Shown here one piece after another: positions 7,720-15,060 of a stretch of 16,493 bases of DNA (its first letter is position 1; every line of letters starts with the position of its first letter). The stretch covers positions 1 to 16,493 of the forward strand of contig PAVA01000042.1 of NCBI GenBank assembly GCA_002712945.1. The letters run 5' to 3'. Source of the DNA: Citromicrobium sp. (lineage in GTDB: Bacteria; Pseudomonadota; Alphaproteobacteria; Sphingomonadales; Sphingomonadaceae). A program made the translations under genes and the position numbers. A model generated the notes under the pieces. It made no database searches. It worked only from the letters and a program-made list of their open reading frames with translations, and was not told where the DNA came from.

Positions 7720-8391
7720 ATGTGGACCCTCCACCAATTCCCCCTGTGCCCGTTCAGCCGCAAGGTGCGCATCCTCATGCGCGAGAAGGGCGTGCCCTTC
7801 GGGCTCCAGCGGCTCGACCCCTGGGCGGCCGACGACGACTTCTTCGACATGAACCACGCGGGCCGCGTGCCCGTGCTGGAGGAGACGGAGAAGGGCATCG
7901 TGCTGAGCGATTCGACCGCGATCTGCGAATATTTCGAGGAGACGGTCGACCGCGCGCCGATGATCAACGGCTCGGCGCTCGCCCGCGCGGAGATTCGCAG
8001 GCTGGTCGCGCTGTTCGAGGAGAACCTGTTCGGCGACGTCACCATGCCGCTGCTGCACGAGCGGATGCAGAAGCGGCTCGTGCTGCGCCAGCCGCCCGAT
8101 TCGCGGATCATCCGCGAGGCGATGAAGCTGGCCCACGCGCATCTCGACTATCTCGACTGGCTGCTCGATCACCGCGCATGGATCGCGGGGCCGCAGCTGA
8201 GCCTGGCGGACATTGCCGCCGCCGCGCAGCTTTCGGTCGCCGACTATCTCGGCGGGATCGACTGGAAGGACCACCAGCCCACGCGCGACTGGTACGCCGC
8301 GTTCAAGAGCCGCCCGAGCTTCGGCCCGTTGCTGAGCGAGCGGATGGACGTGATCCAGCCGCCCGCGCATTACGCCCAGCTCGATGATTGA
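7720..8391 (+). CDS. fzlA: Glutathione S-transferase-fold protein, probable FtsZ-binding FzlA
   Basis: This 223-residue protein has a thioredoxin-like N domain with CPFSRKVR (10-17), the cis-proline RVPVL (49-53) and a DST motif (64-66) where GSTs bind the gamma-glutamyl group. An all-helical C domain follows, with the N-capping SLADIAAAA (161-169). The call FzlA is based on three things seen together: the LHQFPLCPFSRKVR start, Trp35 in LDPWAADDDFFDMN, and the conserved-looking end PPAHYAQLDD, which resembles the C-terminal tail of Caulobacter FzlA as I remember it. In Caulobacter FzlA binds FtsZ, curves its filaments and promotes septal wall synthesis rather than acting as a transferase. The alternative is an ordinary GST, and no substrate can be read off. 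The gene lies near a class A PBP, with 69 bases before it and no clear ribosome-binding site. Confidence 0.7.
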   Translation: MWTLHQFPLCPFSRKVRILMREKGVPFGLQRLDPWAADDDFFDMNHAGRVPVLEETEKGIVLSDSTAICEYFEETVDRAPMINGSALARAEIRRLVALFEENLFGDVTMPLLHERMQKRLVLRQPPDSRIIREAMKLAHAHLDYLDWLLDHRAWIAGPQLSLADIAAAAQLSVADYLGGIDWKDHQPTRDWYAAFKSRPSFGPLLSERMDVIQPPAHYAQLDD

Positions 8392-8407
8392 GGTTTAACA
8401 GCCGCTC

Positions 8408-8426
8408 CCAAGGGCCATATCCTTGG
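8408..8426 (+). promoter_or_regulatory. Hairpin in the msrB leader
   Basis: CCAAGG (8408-8413) and CCTTGG (8421-8426) form a perfect 6-bp stem with a 7-base loop, ending directly before the AAAAGGAG ribosome-binding site of msrB. It might shape msrB translation or end the upstream transcript, but there is no T-run. Chance cannot be excluded for a 6-bp stem. Confidence 0.3.
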
Positions 8427-8443
8427 CAAAAGGAGTTTCCCCA

Positions 8444-8860
8444 ATGTCCGACAAGCTCGATCTGACCGAAGACCAATGGCGCGACCGCCTGAGCCGCGAA
8501 CAGTTCCATGTGCTGCGCGAAGCGGGCACCGAACGCGCCTTCAGCGGCGCCTACGACAAGCTGAAGGACGAGGGCGGGTATCACTGCGCGGGCTGCGGCA
8601 ACCTCGTCTTCCGCAGCAGCGAGAAATACGACAGCGGTTCCGGCTGGCCGAGCTTCTATGCACCTGCCGAGGACGACGCGGTCGAGACCGAGCAGGACAC
8701 CTCGCTCGGCATGACCCGTACAGAGGTGATGTGCGCCAGGTGCGGCGGGCACCTCGGCCACGTCTTCCCCGACGGGCCCAGGCCCACGGGACTGCGCTAC
8801 TGCATCAATTCGATTGCGCTCGAATTCGAGGCGGCGGGCGACCCGCCGGTCGGAAACTGA
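8444..8860 (+). CDS. msrB: Peptide-methionine (R)-S-oxide reductase MsrB
   Basis: MsrB reduces the R-epimer of methionine sulfoxide in oxidised proteins. The 138 residues contain the four zinc cysteines as CAGC (48, 51) and CARC (97, 100), the signature SGSGWPSF (64-71), [10 protein letters not shown] (103-112) and the catalytic Cys120 in [10 protein letters not shown]. The cysteine often found in SGCGWPSF, which recycles the enzyme by a disulfide, is Ser66 here. This form must therefore be regenerated another way, as is known for part of the family. The ATG at 8444 is preferred to a TTG 21 bases upstream because AAAAGGAG lies nine bases ahead of it and conserved sequence begins after it. There is no signal peptide, so it is cytoplasmic. 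Confidence 0.94.
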   Translation: MSDKLDLTEDQWRDRLSREQFHVLREAGTERAFSGAYDKLKDEGGYHCAGCGNLVFRSSEKYDSGSGWPSFYAPAEDDAVETEQDTSLGMTRTEVMCARCGGHLGHVFPDGPRPTGLRYCINSIALEFEAAGDPPVGN

Positions 8861-8989
8861 CCGGAAACCCCGCGCTCGAATTAAGGCAAAAAAATGTCGT
8901 TCATTCGCCATTGAGCTTGGCCTATGCATAGCGGCGAAATTCAAGGTCGCGCCTGACGGGCGCACCGCAGGCTGGGACTAAGCTTTTCG
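8861..8989 (+). promoter_or_regulatory. Leader region of the class A PBP gene
   Basis: This 129-base gap is the most AT-rich stretch nearby (GAATTAAGG, then a run of seven A, 8887-8893). A promoter for the PBP gene is expected here. TATGCA at 8923-8928 could be a -10 element, but the -35 candidate 17 bases ahead (TTCATT) is poor. No hairpin terminator for msrB is evident and no small gene is seen. Confidence 0.35.
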
Positions 8990-11200
8990 ATGGCGGGACA
9001 GAAGATCACACGCGCGGGCCGGGGAAAGCGGTTCCCCGGTGCGGAGACGTGGGAAAAAATGCCCCGCTGGCTGCGCCTGACGATCATGTGGAGCGCCGGT
9101 TTCGCCGCGCTGGCGGTGATCTTCCTGCTGCTCGCGATCGCTTTCGCCGCGCGCTCGCTGCCTTCCTACGAGGAACTCAAGGCCGCGCAGACCGCGCAGA
9201 CCATCGTCGTGCGCGCCGCCGACGGCAGCGAAATCGTGGAGCTCGGGCCGAGCTATGGCGAATGGCTCGACAAGGAAGAGATTCCCGAGGTCATGAAGCA
9301 GGCGATGATCGCGGTCGAGGATCGCCGGTTCTATTCGCACTTCGGGGTCGACATCTGGCGCACCGGCGGCGCGCTGCTCGAACCGATCTTCGGATCGCGT
9401 TCGCGGGTCGCGGGCACCTCGACCATCACCCAGCAGCTGGCCCGCAACATCTTCCTCAACTCCAACCGCACGATGGACCGCAAGCTGCGCGAGGCGGTGC
9501 TCGCGCTGGCGCTGGAGGCCAAGTTCGACAAGGAGCAGATCCTCGAACTCTATCTCAACAAGGTCTATTTCGGGGGCGGCGCCTATGGCGTGGACAGTGC
9601 CAGCCGCAAGTTCTTCAGCCACCCCGCGACCGAACTGAACACGGCCGAGGCCGCAATCATCGCCGGGCTGGTCAAGGCACCGAGCCGCTATTCGCCGACC
9701 GCCGATGTCGATGCCGCCGTGGGCCGTGCGCAGGTCGTGCTGCGCCTGATGCGCGAGCAGGGCCGGATAACCGCCGAACAGGCCTCGGTCGATCCCTCGG
9801 CGGTGAAGCTGAAGCAGGAGACGGGGCAGAATTCGGTCCGCTATTTCACCGACTGGGCGCTGCCGCAGCTCGATATCCTGCTGCCCAACACGCTCGAACC
9901 GATCGAGGTGTGGACCACGATCGATGTCGGGATGCAGAACACGGCGACCGCCGCGATCAAGTCCAACGCGCCCTCGGGGGCACAAGGCGCGCTCGTCGCG
10001 CTCGACCGGGACGGGGCGATCCGCGCGCTGGTCGGCGGGACGGATTACGTGACCAGCAACTTCAACCGCGCCACCGTGGCCCAGCGACAGCCGGGCTCGG
10101 CGTGGAAGCTGTTCGTCTATCTCGCCGCGCTCGAATCGGGCTATCGGGTGGACGACACCGTGGTCGATGCGCCGATCACCATCGACGGTTGGAGCCCGCG
10201 CAATTCCAACGGGCGCTTTGCAGGCGAGATGACCGTGCGCCAGGCCTTCGCCTATTCGGTCAACACGGTCGCGGCGCAGCTGGGAAATGAAGTCGGCTTC
10301 GGCACCGTCGCCTCGATGGCGCGGCGCTTCGGCATAACCTCGGACATTTCCACCTTCCCGTCGATGGTGCTCGGCAGTTCGGAAGTCCGCCTGCTCGACA
10401 TGACGCGAGCCTTCGCCTCGGTCGCCGCGGGCGGCATGTCGGTGGAGCCCTACGGCATCGTCAAGGTGACGACGAGCGGGGGCGAAACGCTCTACCAGCA
10501 CGAGAAATCGCGCGAGGTGCGGCTGGTGCCCGACTATGTCGCCACGCAGATGACCGACCTGCTGCAGGCCGCAGTGCAGACCGGCACCGGCCGCGCGGCG
10601 CAGATCGGCCGCCCGGTCGCGGGCAAGACCGGCACGACCAGCTCGAACAAGGACGGCTATTTCGTCGGCTTTTCCTCCGGCATCACGACCGGCGTGTGGA
10701 TGGGCCGGGACGACAACAAGGCGGTCGGCGGGCTCTCGGGCGGGCGTGCCCCCGCGCAGGCCTTCGCCGCCTTCATGCGCTTCGCGGTCAAGGATCGCCC
10801 GGTCGAGCCGTTCAATACCGACACCGACCTGCCCGAATGGCAGATCGAGCCGGACGAGGAATTCTACTACGGCGACCCGGACGACTATTACTTCATCGAC
10901 GAGCAGGGCAACCTGATCGAACCCGGACGCGGTGCGGGCGAGGCCGGCCCGCCGAGCGAAGGCGTGACCGAACGGCCCCGGCCGCAACCGGGCGAAGGCG
11001 CCGACGGAGAGCCGCAGGCGGTCGACGACGATTTCCTCGAACGCGCGATCGGCAGCGGCAACCAGGGCGGGCAGGGCACGCGGAGCCAGCCGCCCCAGCA
11101 GCAGCCGTCGCCTCAGCCGCGCCCCTCGCCGCAACCGACCCAGCCGGGGCGGGGCGAGGCCCCGGCGCTGCCGCCGCAGCAGCGCGAGCAGATCTACTAG
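8990..11200 (+). CDS. Bifunctional class A penicillin-binding protein (transglycosylase/transpeptidase)
   Basis: This enzyme polymerises lipid II into glycan strands and cross-links them in the periplasm. The 736 residues begin with a short basic cytoplasmic tail and one membrane helix (about 33-53). The GT51 domain shows VEDRRFYSHFGVD with catalytic Glu110, GTSTITQQLARN (142-153) and LELYLNKVYFGGGAYGV (about 185-201). The transpeptidase domain shows SAWK with nucleophile Ser370 and Lys373, SVN (423-425) and KTGTT (546-550). After about residue 605 come a Tyr/Asp-rich stretch (EEFYYGDPDDYYFID) and a low-complexity Pro/Gln tail with PSPQP twice. It is shorter than PBP1A of E. coli, with no room for the inserted OB-type domain, so it is closer to the Caulobacter-type class A PBPs. 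Which paralogue it is cannot be settled. No Shine-Dalgarno is obvious. Confidence 0.93.
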   Translation: MAGQKITRAGRGKRFPGAETWEKMPRWLRLTIMWSAGFAALAVIFLLLAIAFAARSLPSYEELKAAQTAQTIVVRAADGSEIVELGPSYGEWLDKEEIPEVMKQAMIAVEDRRFYSHFGVDIWRTGGALLEPIFGSRSRVAGTSTITQQLARNIFLNSNRTMDRKLREAVLALALEAKFDKEQILELYLNKVYFGGGAYGVDSASRKFFSHPATELNTAEAAIIAGLVKAPSRYSPTADVDAAVGRAQVVLRLMREQGRITAEQASVDPSAVKLKQETGQNSVRYFTDWALPQLDILLPNTLEPIEVWTTIDVGMQNTATAAIKSNAPSGAQGALVALDRDGAIRALVGGTDYVTSNFNRATVAQRQPGSAWKLFVYLAALESGYRVDDTVVDAPITIDGWSPRNSNGRFAGEMTVRQAFAYSVNTVAAQLGNEVGFGTVASMARRFGITSDISTFPSMVLGSSEVRLLDMTRAFASVAAGGMSVEPYGIVKVTTSGGETLYQHEKSREVRLVPDYVATQMTDLLQAAVQTGTGRAAQIGRPVAGKTGTTSSNKDGYFVGFSSGITTGVWMGRDDNKAVGGLSGGRAPAQAFAAFMRFAVKDRPVEPFNTDTDLPEWQIEPDEEFYYGDPDDYYFIDEQGNLIEPGRGAGEAGPPSEGVTERPRPQPGEGADGEPQAVDDDFLERAIGSGNQGGQGTRSQPPQQQPSPQPRPSPQPTQPGRGEAPALPPQQREQIY

Positions 11201-11239
11201 CCCCAACCCACGCCGCCGCCCCCATCCCGGGCAGCCACG

Positions 11240-11275
11240 AAAAAGCCCCGCCGGATCGCTCCGACGGGGCTTTTT
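11240..11275. terminator. Bidirectional intrinsic terminator
   Basis: AAAAAGCCCCG (11240-11250) pairs with CGGGGCTTTTT (11265-11275). The stem continues as CGG/CCG (11252-11254 with 11261-11263) across one C/A mismatch and closes on the 6-base loop ATCGCT. Each strand ends in a T-run, so it can stop transcription of the PBP gene from the left and degP from the right. It sits in the 94-base gap between the two converging genes. Confidence 0.93.
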
Positions 11276-11294
11276 GCTGTCAGCTGCGGGTCGC

Positions 11295-12827
11295 TTACTG
11301 GATACGAACAGCGACGTAGCCAGCGGGGCCGCGCACGCGCTGGATGCGCAGGACGACCGCCGAGCGGCCCGCTTCCTCTGCCTCGCGAACAATGGCTTCC
11401 AGCTCCTCGGTCGAGGTGATGGCCTGGTAGTTCGCCGAGAGGATGATGTCGCGCCGCTGGATGCCCTTGCGCGCGGCGTCCGAGTTCGGGTTGACCGCCG
11501 CGATCGCTAGGCCCTGCGTATCGGTCGCCACGCCCAGCTGGCGCGCGATCGACGGGGTGATCGGAACCGCGCCGAGGCCGAGCTTCTGGGCGAGGAACTC
11601 GTTGCCGTCGAGCGGCGCGTTCATCGCGTCCCCGTCCTCGTCCTCATTGCCGAACATCTGCGACTGCGCGAGTTCCTCGGCGCTCGGCCGGGTGCCCACG
11701 GTGACGCGGATCGTGCGGCGCTTGCCGTCGCGGATCAGCGTGACCGGCACGGTCGTGCCCGGCGCGATATTGGCGACGAGGAAGGACAGCGTCTGGTCAG
11801 GCGTCACGTCCTTGCCGTCGACCGAGATGACCACGTCGCCCGCTTCGATGCCCGCGCGCGCCGCGGCTTCGCCGTCGACGACGGATTGGACCACTTCGCC
11901 CCGGTTGCGCGGCAGGCCGAGCGCGGCGGCGAAATCGTCGGTCACGGGGCCGATGCCCACGCCCAGATAGCCGCGTTCGATGGTCTCGCCGCGACGCAGC
12001 CGCTCGACGATCGGTGCGGCTGTCTCTGCGGGAATCGCGAAGCCGACGCCCACGCTGCCGCCCGAGGGCGAGAGGATCGCGTTGTTGATGCCGATTACAT
12101 TGCCCTGCATGTCGAACAGCGGGCCGCCCGAATTGCCGCGATTGATCGCGGCGTCCGTCTGGATGTAGCGGTCGTAGGCACCCGCACCGGCGGTGCGCAG
12201 GACCGAGGAGATGATCCCGCTGGTCACCGTGCCGCCGAGGCCGAAGGGGTTGCCGATCGCGACCACCCAGTCACCCGCGCGCGCCTGCGAGGAATCGCCG
12301 AACTTCACGAAGGGGAAGGGCTCGCGCCGGTCGATCTTGAGCACCGCGAGGTCGGATTCGGCATCCTTGCCGACCATTTCCGCCTCGTATTCGGTGCCGT
12401 CGGGCATGGTCACGGTGATTTCCTCCACCGTGCCGCGTCCCTGCGGGGTGACGACATGGTTGTTGGTCACGACGTAGCCATCGGCGGAGATGATGAAGCC
12501 CGAGCCGAGCGACTGCCCTTCGCGCGTGGTCGGCTGGCCCTGTCGGCGATCGCCGAACAGCCCCTCGAACGGAGTGCCCGCGAAGGGATTAGCGCTCTGC
12601 ACCTCGACCCGCTGGCGGGTGGAGATGTTGACCACCGCCGGGGCGAGCTGCTCGGTCAGGTCGGCAAAGCTGGCAGGCGCACCGGCGCGCGGCACCGTGG
12701 TCTGGATCCGGCTGTCGTCGTTCTGGGCGACCTGGGCGCCTGCGGGCTGCCCCGTCACCAGCGAAATGGTCGCGCCGCCGATCAGCAACGCGGATGTCAG
12801 GCCATAAGCATATCGCACGGGTCTCAC
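11295..12827 (-). CDS. degP: Periplasmic serine protease/chaperone, DegP/HtrA family
   Basis: DegP-type proteases degrade or hold misfolded envelope proteins. The 510-residue product has a signal peptide (hydrophobic about 8-25, GQPAGAQ cleavage region near 31), a chymotrypsin-like domain with His124 (TNNHVV), Asp159 (DAESDLAVL) and Ser233 (GNSGGPLF), a PDZ domain (about 285-378) with the carboxylate loop YLGV, and a second PDZ domain (about 415-508). An acidic linker (GNEDEDGD, about 393-400) separates the PDZ domains. The start is uncertain between GTG at 12827 and GTG at 12818. AAGGA ends one base before the first, which favours the second, whereas GAGGA lies about 11 bases ahead of the first. 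The gene lies downstream of hflK-hflC, as in many alphaproteobacteria, and probably is co-transcribed, possibly with its own promoter too. Confidence 0.93.
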   Translation of the reverse strand: MRPVRYAYGLTSALLIGGATISLVTGQPAGAQVAQNDDSRIQTTVPRAGAPASFADLTEQLAPAVVNISTRQRVEVQSANPFAGTPFEGLFGDRRQGQPTTREGQSLGSGFIISADGYVVTNNHVVTPQGRGTVEEITVTMPDGTEYEAEMVGKDAESDLAVLKIDRREPFPFVKFGDSSQARAGDWVVAIGNPFGLGGTVTSGIISSVLRTAGAGAYDRYIQTDAAINRGNSGGPLFDMQGNVIGINNAILSPSGGSVGVGFAIPAETAAPIVERLRRGETIERGYLGVGIGPVTDDFAAALGLPRNRGEVVQSVVDGEAAARAGIEAGDVVISVDGKDVTPDQTLSFLVANIAPGTTVPVTLIRDGKRRTIRVTVGTRPSAEELAQSQMFGNEDEDGDAMNAPLDGNEFLAQKLGLGAVPITPSIARQLGVATDTQGLAIAAVNPNSDAARKGIQRRDIILSANYQAITSTEELEAIVREAEEAGRSAVVLRIQRVRGPAGYVAVRIQ

Positions 12828-12983
12828 GTCCTTCTTGTTCCTCTTCTTGTCTTCGGCTCGCCTCGCGCGATCAACGCGCGGGGAGCCGTTCTGTCTCCTG
12901 CCCCGTTCAAAGGGGCGGGCGCTTAATCGCGATTGAACGGGTCGCTACCGCTCTGCCGGGCGGCCATGCCGCCCGACGAATGG
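12828..12983 (-). promoter_or_regulatory. hflC-degP intergenic region rich in dyads
   Basis: These 156 bases hold no gene. Read in the direction of transcription they contain four dyads. A perfect 8-bp hairpin (12957-12975) lies just after the hflC stop. A 10-bp palindrome AATCGCGATT sits at 12925-12934. A 9-bp inverted repeat CCCGTTCAA/TTGAACGGG spans 12902-12910 and 12933-12941, and one of its arms also takes part in a GCCCC/GGGGC hairpin (12900-12916). Finally, a CGCGCG stem-loop (12864-12880) lies about 40-60 bases before degP. A degP promoter or an attenuator would explain this, but no clear -35/-10 pair is seen. Confidence 0.45.
12957..12975 (-). repeat. Perfect 8-bp hairpin after the hflC stop
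   Basis: CGGGCGGC (12957-12964) and GCCGCCCG (12968-12975) pair perfectly around a 3-base loop, nine bases beyond the hflC stop codon. No T-run follows on the minus strand, so it looks more like a 3' stabiliser or a partial processing or termination point within the operon than an intrinsic terminator. Confidence 0.6.
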
Positions 12984-13829
12984 TCAACGCCGTCCGCGGA
13001 ACTGCCGCAGATATTCGTTGTCGGGCGACAGGATGACCGAGCTTTCGGCATCGCCGTTCATGAAGGTCGTGCGGTAGCTCTGCATTGCGCGGTAGAAATC
13101 GTAGAACTCCGGATCCTTGTTGAAGGCATCGGCGTAAATGCGCGCGGCCTCGGCATCGGCTTCGGCGCGGATGATCTGCGCATCGCGCCGCCCGCCCGCG
13201 CGGATCGTCTCCGCCTCTTCCTGCCGGTCCGACTGCATCCGCGTGAAGGCGGCCTGCAGCGGCGTGCCCTGCGGCAGGTCGGCGCGCTTGATCCGCACGT
13301 CGAGGACCTGCGCGCCGTACTGCCGGGCCTGCCGGTCGAGCGCGGCGCGAATATTGGTCATCGCCTCGCCGCGTTCCGGCGTCAGCAGGCTGGCGAAGGA
13401 ACGGCGTCCCAGTTCCTGCCGCAGGACCGAGGTGAGGATCGGTTCGAGCTGGTTGCGCAGCTGTTCCTCGGTGCCCGCCGATTCGACGAACAATACCGGG
13501 TCGTAGATGCGGAAGCGCGCATAGGCGTTCACCTCCAGACGCTGCTGGTCGTTCGACAGGACGGTTTCGCCCTCCATGTCGAGATCGAGGATCCGCTTGT
13601 CGACCAGCTGCACACGTTCGATGATCGGAATCCGTGCGATCACGCCCGATCCGGTTTGGCCATAGCGTTCGTCCGGATCGAAATTGTTCGCGACGCGCAC
13701 CGGTTCACCCGTACGGATGACCACGGCCTGGTGGGTTTCGGGTACGATCACCATGCTCATCAGCAGGATCACGATCAGCGCGAGAACCGCGAAGACCGCG
13801 GCTTTGTAGTCGTTCCAGATACGGGTCAC
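12984..13829 (-). CDS. hflC: HflC, SPFH-domain modulator of FtsH protease
   Basis: HflC forms with HflK a large membrane complex that encloses and restrains the AAA protease FtsH. The 281 residues have an N-terminal membrane helix (about 11-29), then the SPFH/band-7 domain starting at ETHQAVVIRTGEPVRV (31-46). VNAYARFRIYDP and RRSFASLLTPERGEAM are in the middle, and a long charged coiled coil near 190-245 includes the typical RAEADAEAARIYADAF. The end, SYRTTFMNGDAESSVILSP, followed by a short tail, is typical of HflC. The start is GTG at 13829, overlapping the hflK TGA in a GTGA arrangement, so translation is coupled. Confidence 0.95.
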   Translation of the reverse strand: MTRIWNDYKAAVFAVLALIVILLMSMVIVPETHQAVVIRTGEPVRVANNFDPDERYGQTGSGVIARIPIIERVQLVDKRILDLDMEGETVLSNDQQRLEVNAYARFRIYDPVLFVESAGTEEQLRNQLEPILTSVLRQELGRRSFASLLTPERGEAMTNIRAALDRQARQYGAQVLDVRIKRADLPQGTPLQAAFTRMQSDRQEEAETIRAGGRRDAQIIRAEADAEAARIYADAFNKDPEFYDFYRAMQSYRTTFMNGDAESSVILSPDNEYLRQFRGRR

Positions 13830-14986
13830 TGGTTGCCTCCCGAAGTGTCGGTCGAGGGTGCGGGGGCCGCCTGCGTTTGTGCACGGCGCCGGATCTCGGG
13901 CAACGGCAGATAGGGCGTCACGCCGCTATCGGTCTCGACGATGGTCTTGTCGGTGGTCGACAGCACGCTTTCCATGGTTTCGTAATAGAGCCTGCGCCGG
14001 GTCACCTCGGGGGCGAGGCGGTACTGCTCGTAAATCTCGTTGAATTCGGCCGCGCCGCCCTGCGCCTGTGCCAGCAGCTGCTGTTCATAACGGCGCGCCT
14101 CGTTGAGGTTACGCTCGCGGTCCTGCCGGGCGGCGAGCACGTCGTTGAACGCCTCGATGACCTGCTGCGGAGCCTCGGTCCGGGCGATCTCGACACCCTG
14201 GACCGCGATCCCCGCGCCATAGGCGTCGAGCAGCGACTGCATCCGCTGGCGCACGCGAAGCTCCACCGTCTCGCGGCCTTCGCCCGACAGCACGGTGTCG
14301 AGCTCGGTTTCCGCCACGGCGGCGCGCACGGCCGATTCGGCGACTTCGGTCAGCGTCTCTTCGGGCTCGGCGAGCGCGAAGCGGAACTGGACCAGATCCT
14401 TGATGTTCCAGCGCACGAGATAGGACAGGTCGACCAGGTTCTGGTCGCCGGTCAGGATCAGGTTTTCGCCACCCTCGCCGATGGCGTTCTGGCGAATCTC
14501 GCTGACATTCTCGATGTCGACGGTCTGGAGCGGCCACGGCGCGGTGAAGTTGATGCCGGGCTGCAGCGTGCGCGAATACTTGCCGCCCAGCCAGGTGACG
14601 ATACCCTGTTCGCGCGGGCCGACCTGATGGATGCTCGAGACAAGCAGCCAGATAATCGCGACGATCGCGAGGATGACCGGCACCCAGCTCTTGCCGCCGG
14701 GACGTTCGGGCAGGCGGAAATTGGGGCCGCCCGGGCCACCGCCGCCCGGCCTGCGGCGCGGGCCTTCGGGCCCGCGGTTCTTGAAGATGTCCTCTATCGA
14801 GGCGGAGCGGCGTTCCCCGTCGCCGCCTTGCGGCAGCCACGGATTGCGCGGGCCCCTGGGCTTGTCGCCCTTGGGCCGATCCGACCCGTCGCCATCGTCC
14901 GATGAGCCACCGGAAGAACTGCCCCAGGGATTTTTGCCGGCCATGGCCAGCGCGATTCGCGAGTGAAACCCGTCCAAGATTTTCAT
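13826..14986 (-). CDS. hflK: HflK, SPFH-domain modulator of FtsH protease
   Basis: HflK is the partner of HflC in the FtsH-regulating membrane complex. It has up to 386 residues. A Gly/Pro/Ser-rich cytoplasmic N-tail with NPWG (19-22) is followed by a membrane helix (about 101-118) and the SPFH domain starting IHQVGPREQGIVTWLGGKY. A helical region with RNLNEARRYEQQLLAQAQG and a Pro/Gln-rich tail follow. Two starts are possible. The ATG at 14986 has only a modest GGAAG ahead of it. The ATG at 14944 gives MAGKNPWGS, which matches how many HflK proteins begin. The upstream ATG is listed and the downstream one is at least as likely. Confidence 0.93.
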   Translation of the reverse strand: MKILDGFHSRIALAMAGKNPWGSSSGGSSDDGDGSDRPKGDKPRGPRNPWLPQGGDGERRSASIEDIFKNRGPEGPRRRPGGGGPGGPNFRLPERPGGKSWVPVILAIVAIIWLLVSSIHQVGPREQGIVTWLGGKYSRTLQPGINFTAPWPLQTVDIENVSEIRQNAIGEGGENLILTGDQNLVDLSYLVRWNIKDLVQFRFALAEPEETLTEVAESAVRAAVAETELDTVLSGEGRETVELRVRQRMQSLLDAYGAGIAVQGVEIARTEAPQQVIEAFNDVLAARQDRERNLNEARRYEQQLLAQAQGGAAEFNEIYEQYRLAPEVTRRRLYYETMESVLSTTDKTIVETDSGVTPYLPLPEIRRRAQTQAAPAPSTDTSGGNQ

Positions 14987-15060
14987 GGCTTCCGTTATAG
15001 GAACGAACCGCCGCGAAAAACAGGGGTTGCCCGCGCCTTTTTGCTGTTATTGACGCCCCC
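14987..15060. promoter_or_regulatory. Divergent hflK/mrp promoter region
   Basis: The 74-base gap must serve both directions. On the minus strand CTATAAC (complement of about 14994-15000) makes a good -10 element only about eight bases before the upstream hflK ATG. Use of it would give an almost leaderless message or favour the 14944 start. The matching -35 (TGTTTT, 17-base spacer) is poor. On the plus strand TTGCCC (15027-15032) and TATTGA (about 15048) are weak candidates. Confidence 0.4.

Noticed and set aside
7165..8370. N-terminal extension of the aldehyde dehydrogenase frame by about 400 codons
   Set aside because: It runs antisense to the small exported protein and the FzlA-like gene and has no domain. 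The family start with AGGAG lies at 7164.
8978..11392. An 804-codon minus-strand open frame opposite the class A PBP gene
   Set aside because: Its translation is Arg/His/Asp-rich without any family motif and it runs exactly antisense to a gene with all catalytic motifs. In GC-rich DNA the opposite strand of a real gene often lacks stops.
11886..12926. Plus-strand open frame opposite degP, and a similar one at 13877-14905 opposite hflK
   Set aside because: Both are antisense shadows of well-recognised genes and have no family motif or ribosome-binding site.
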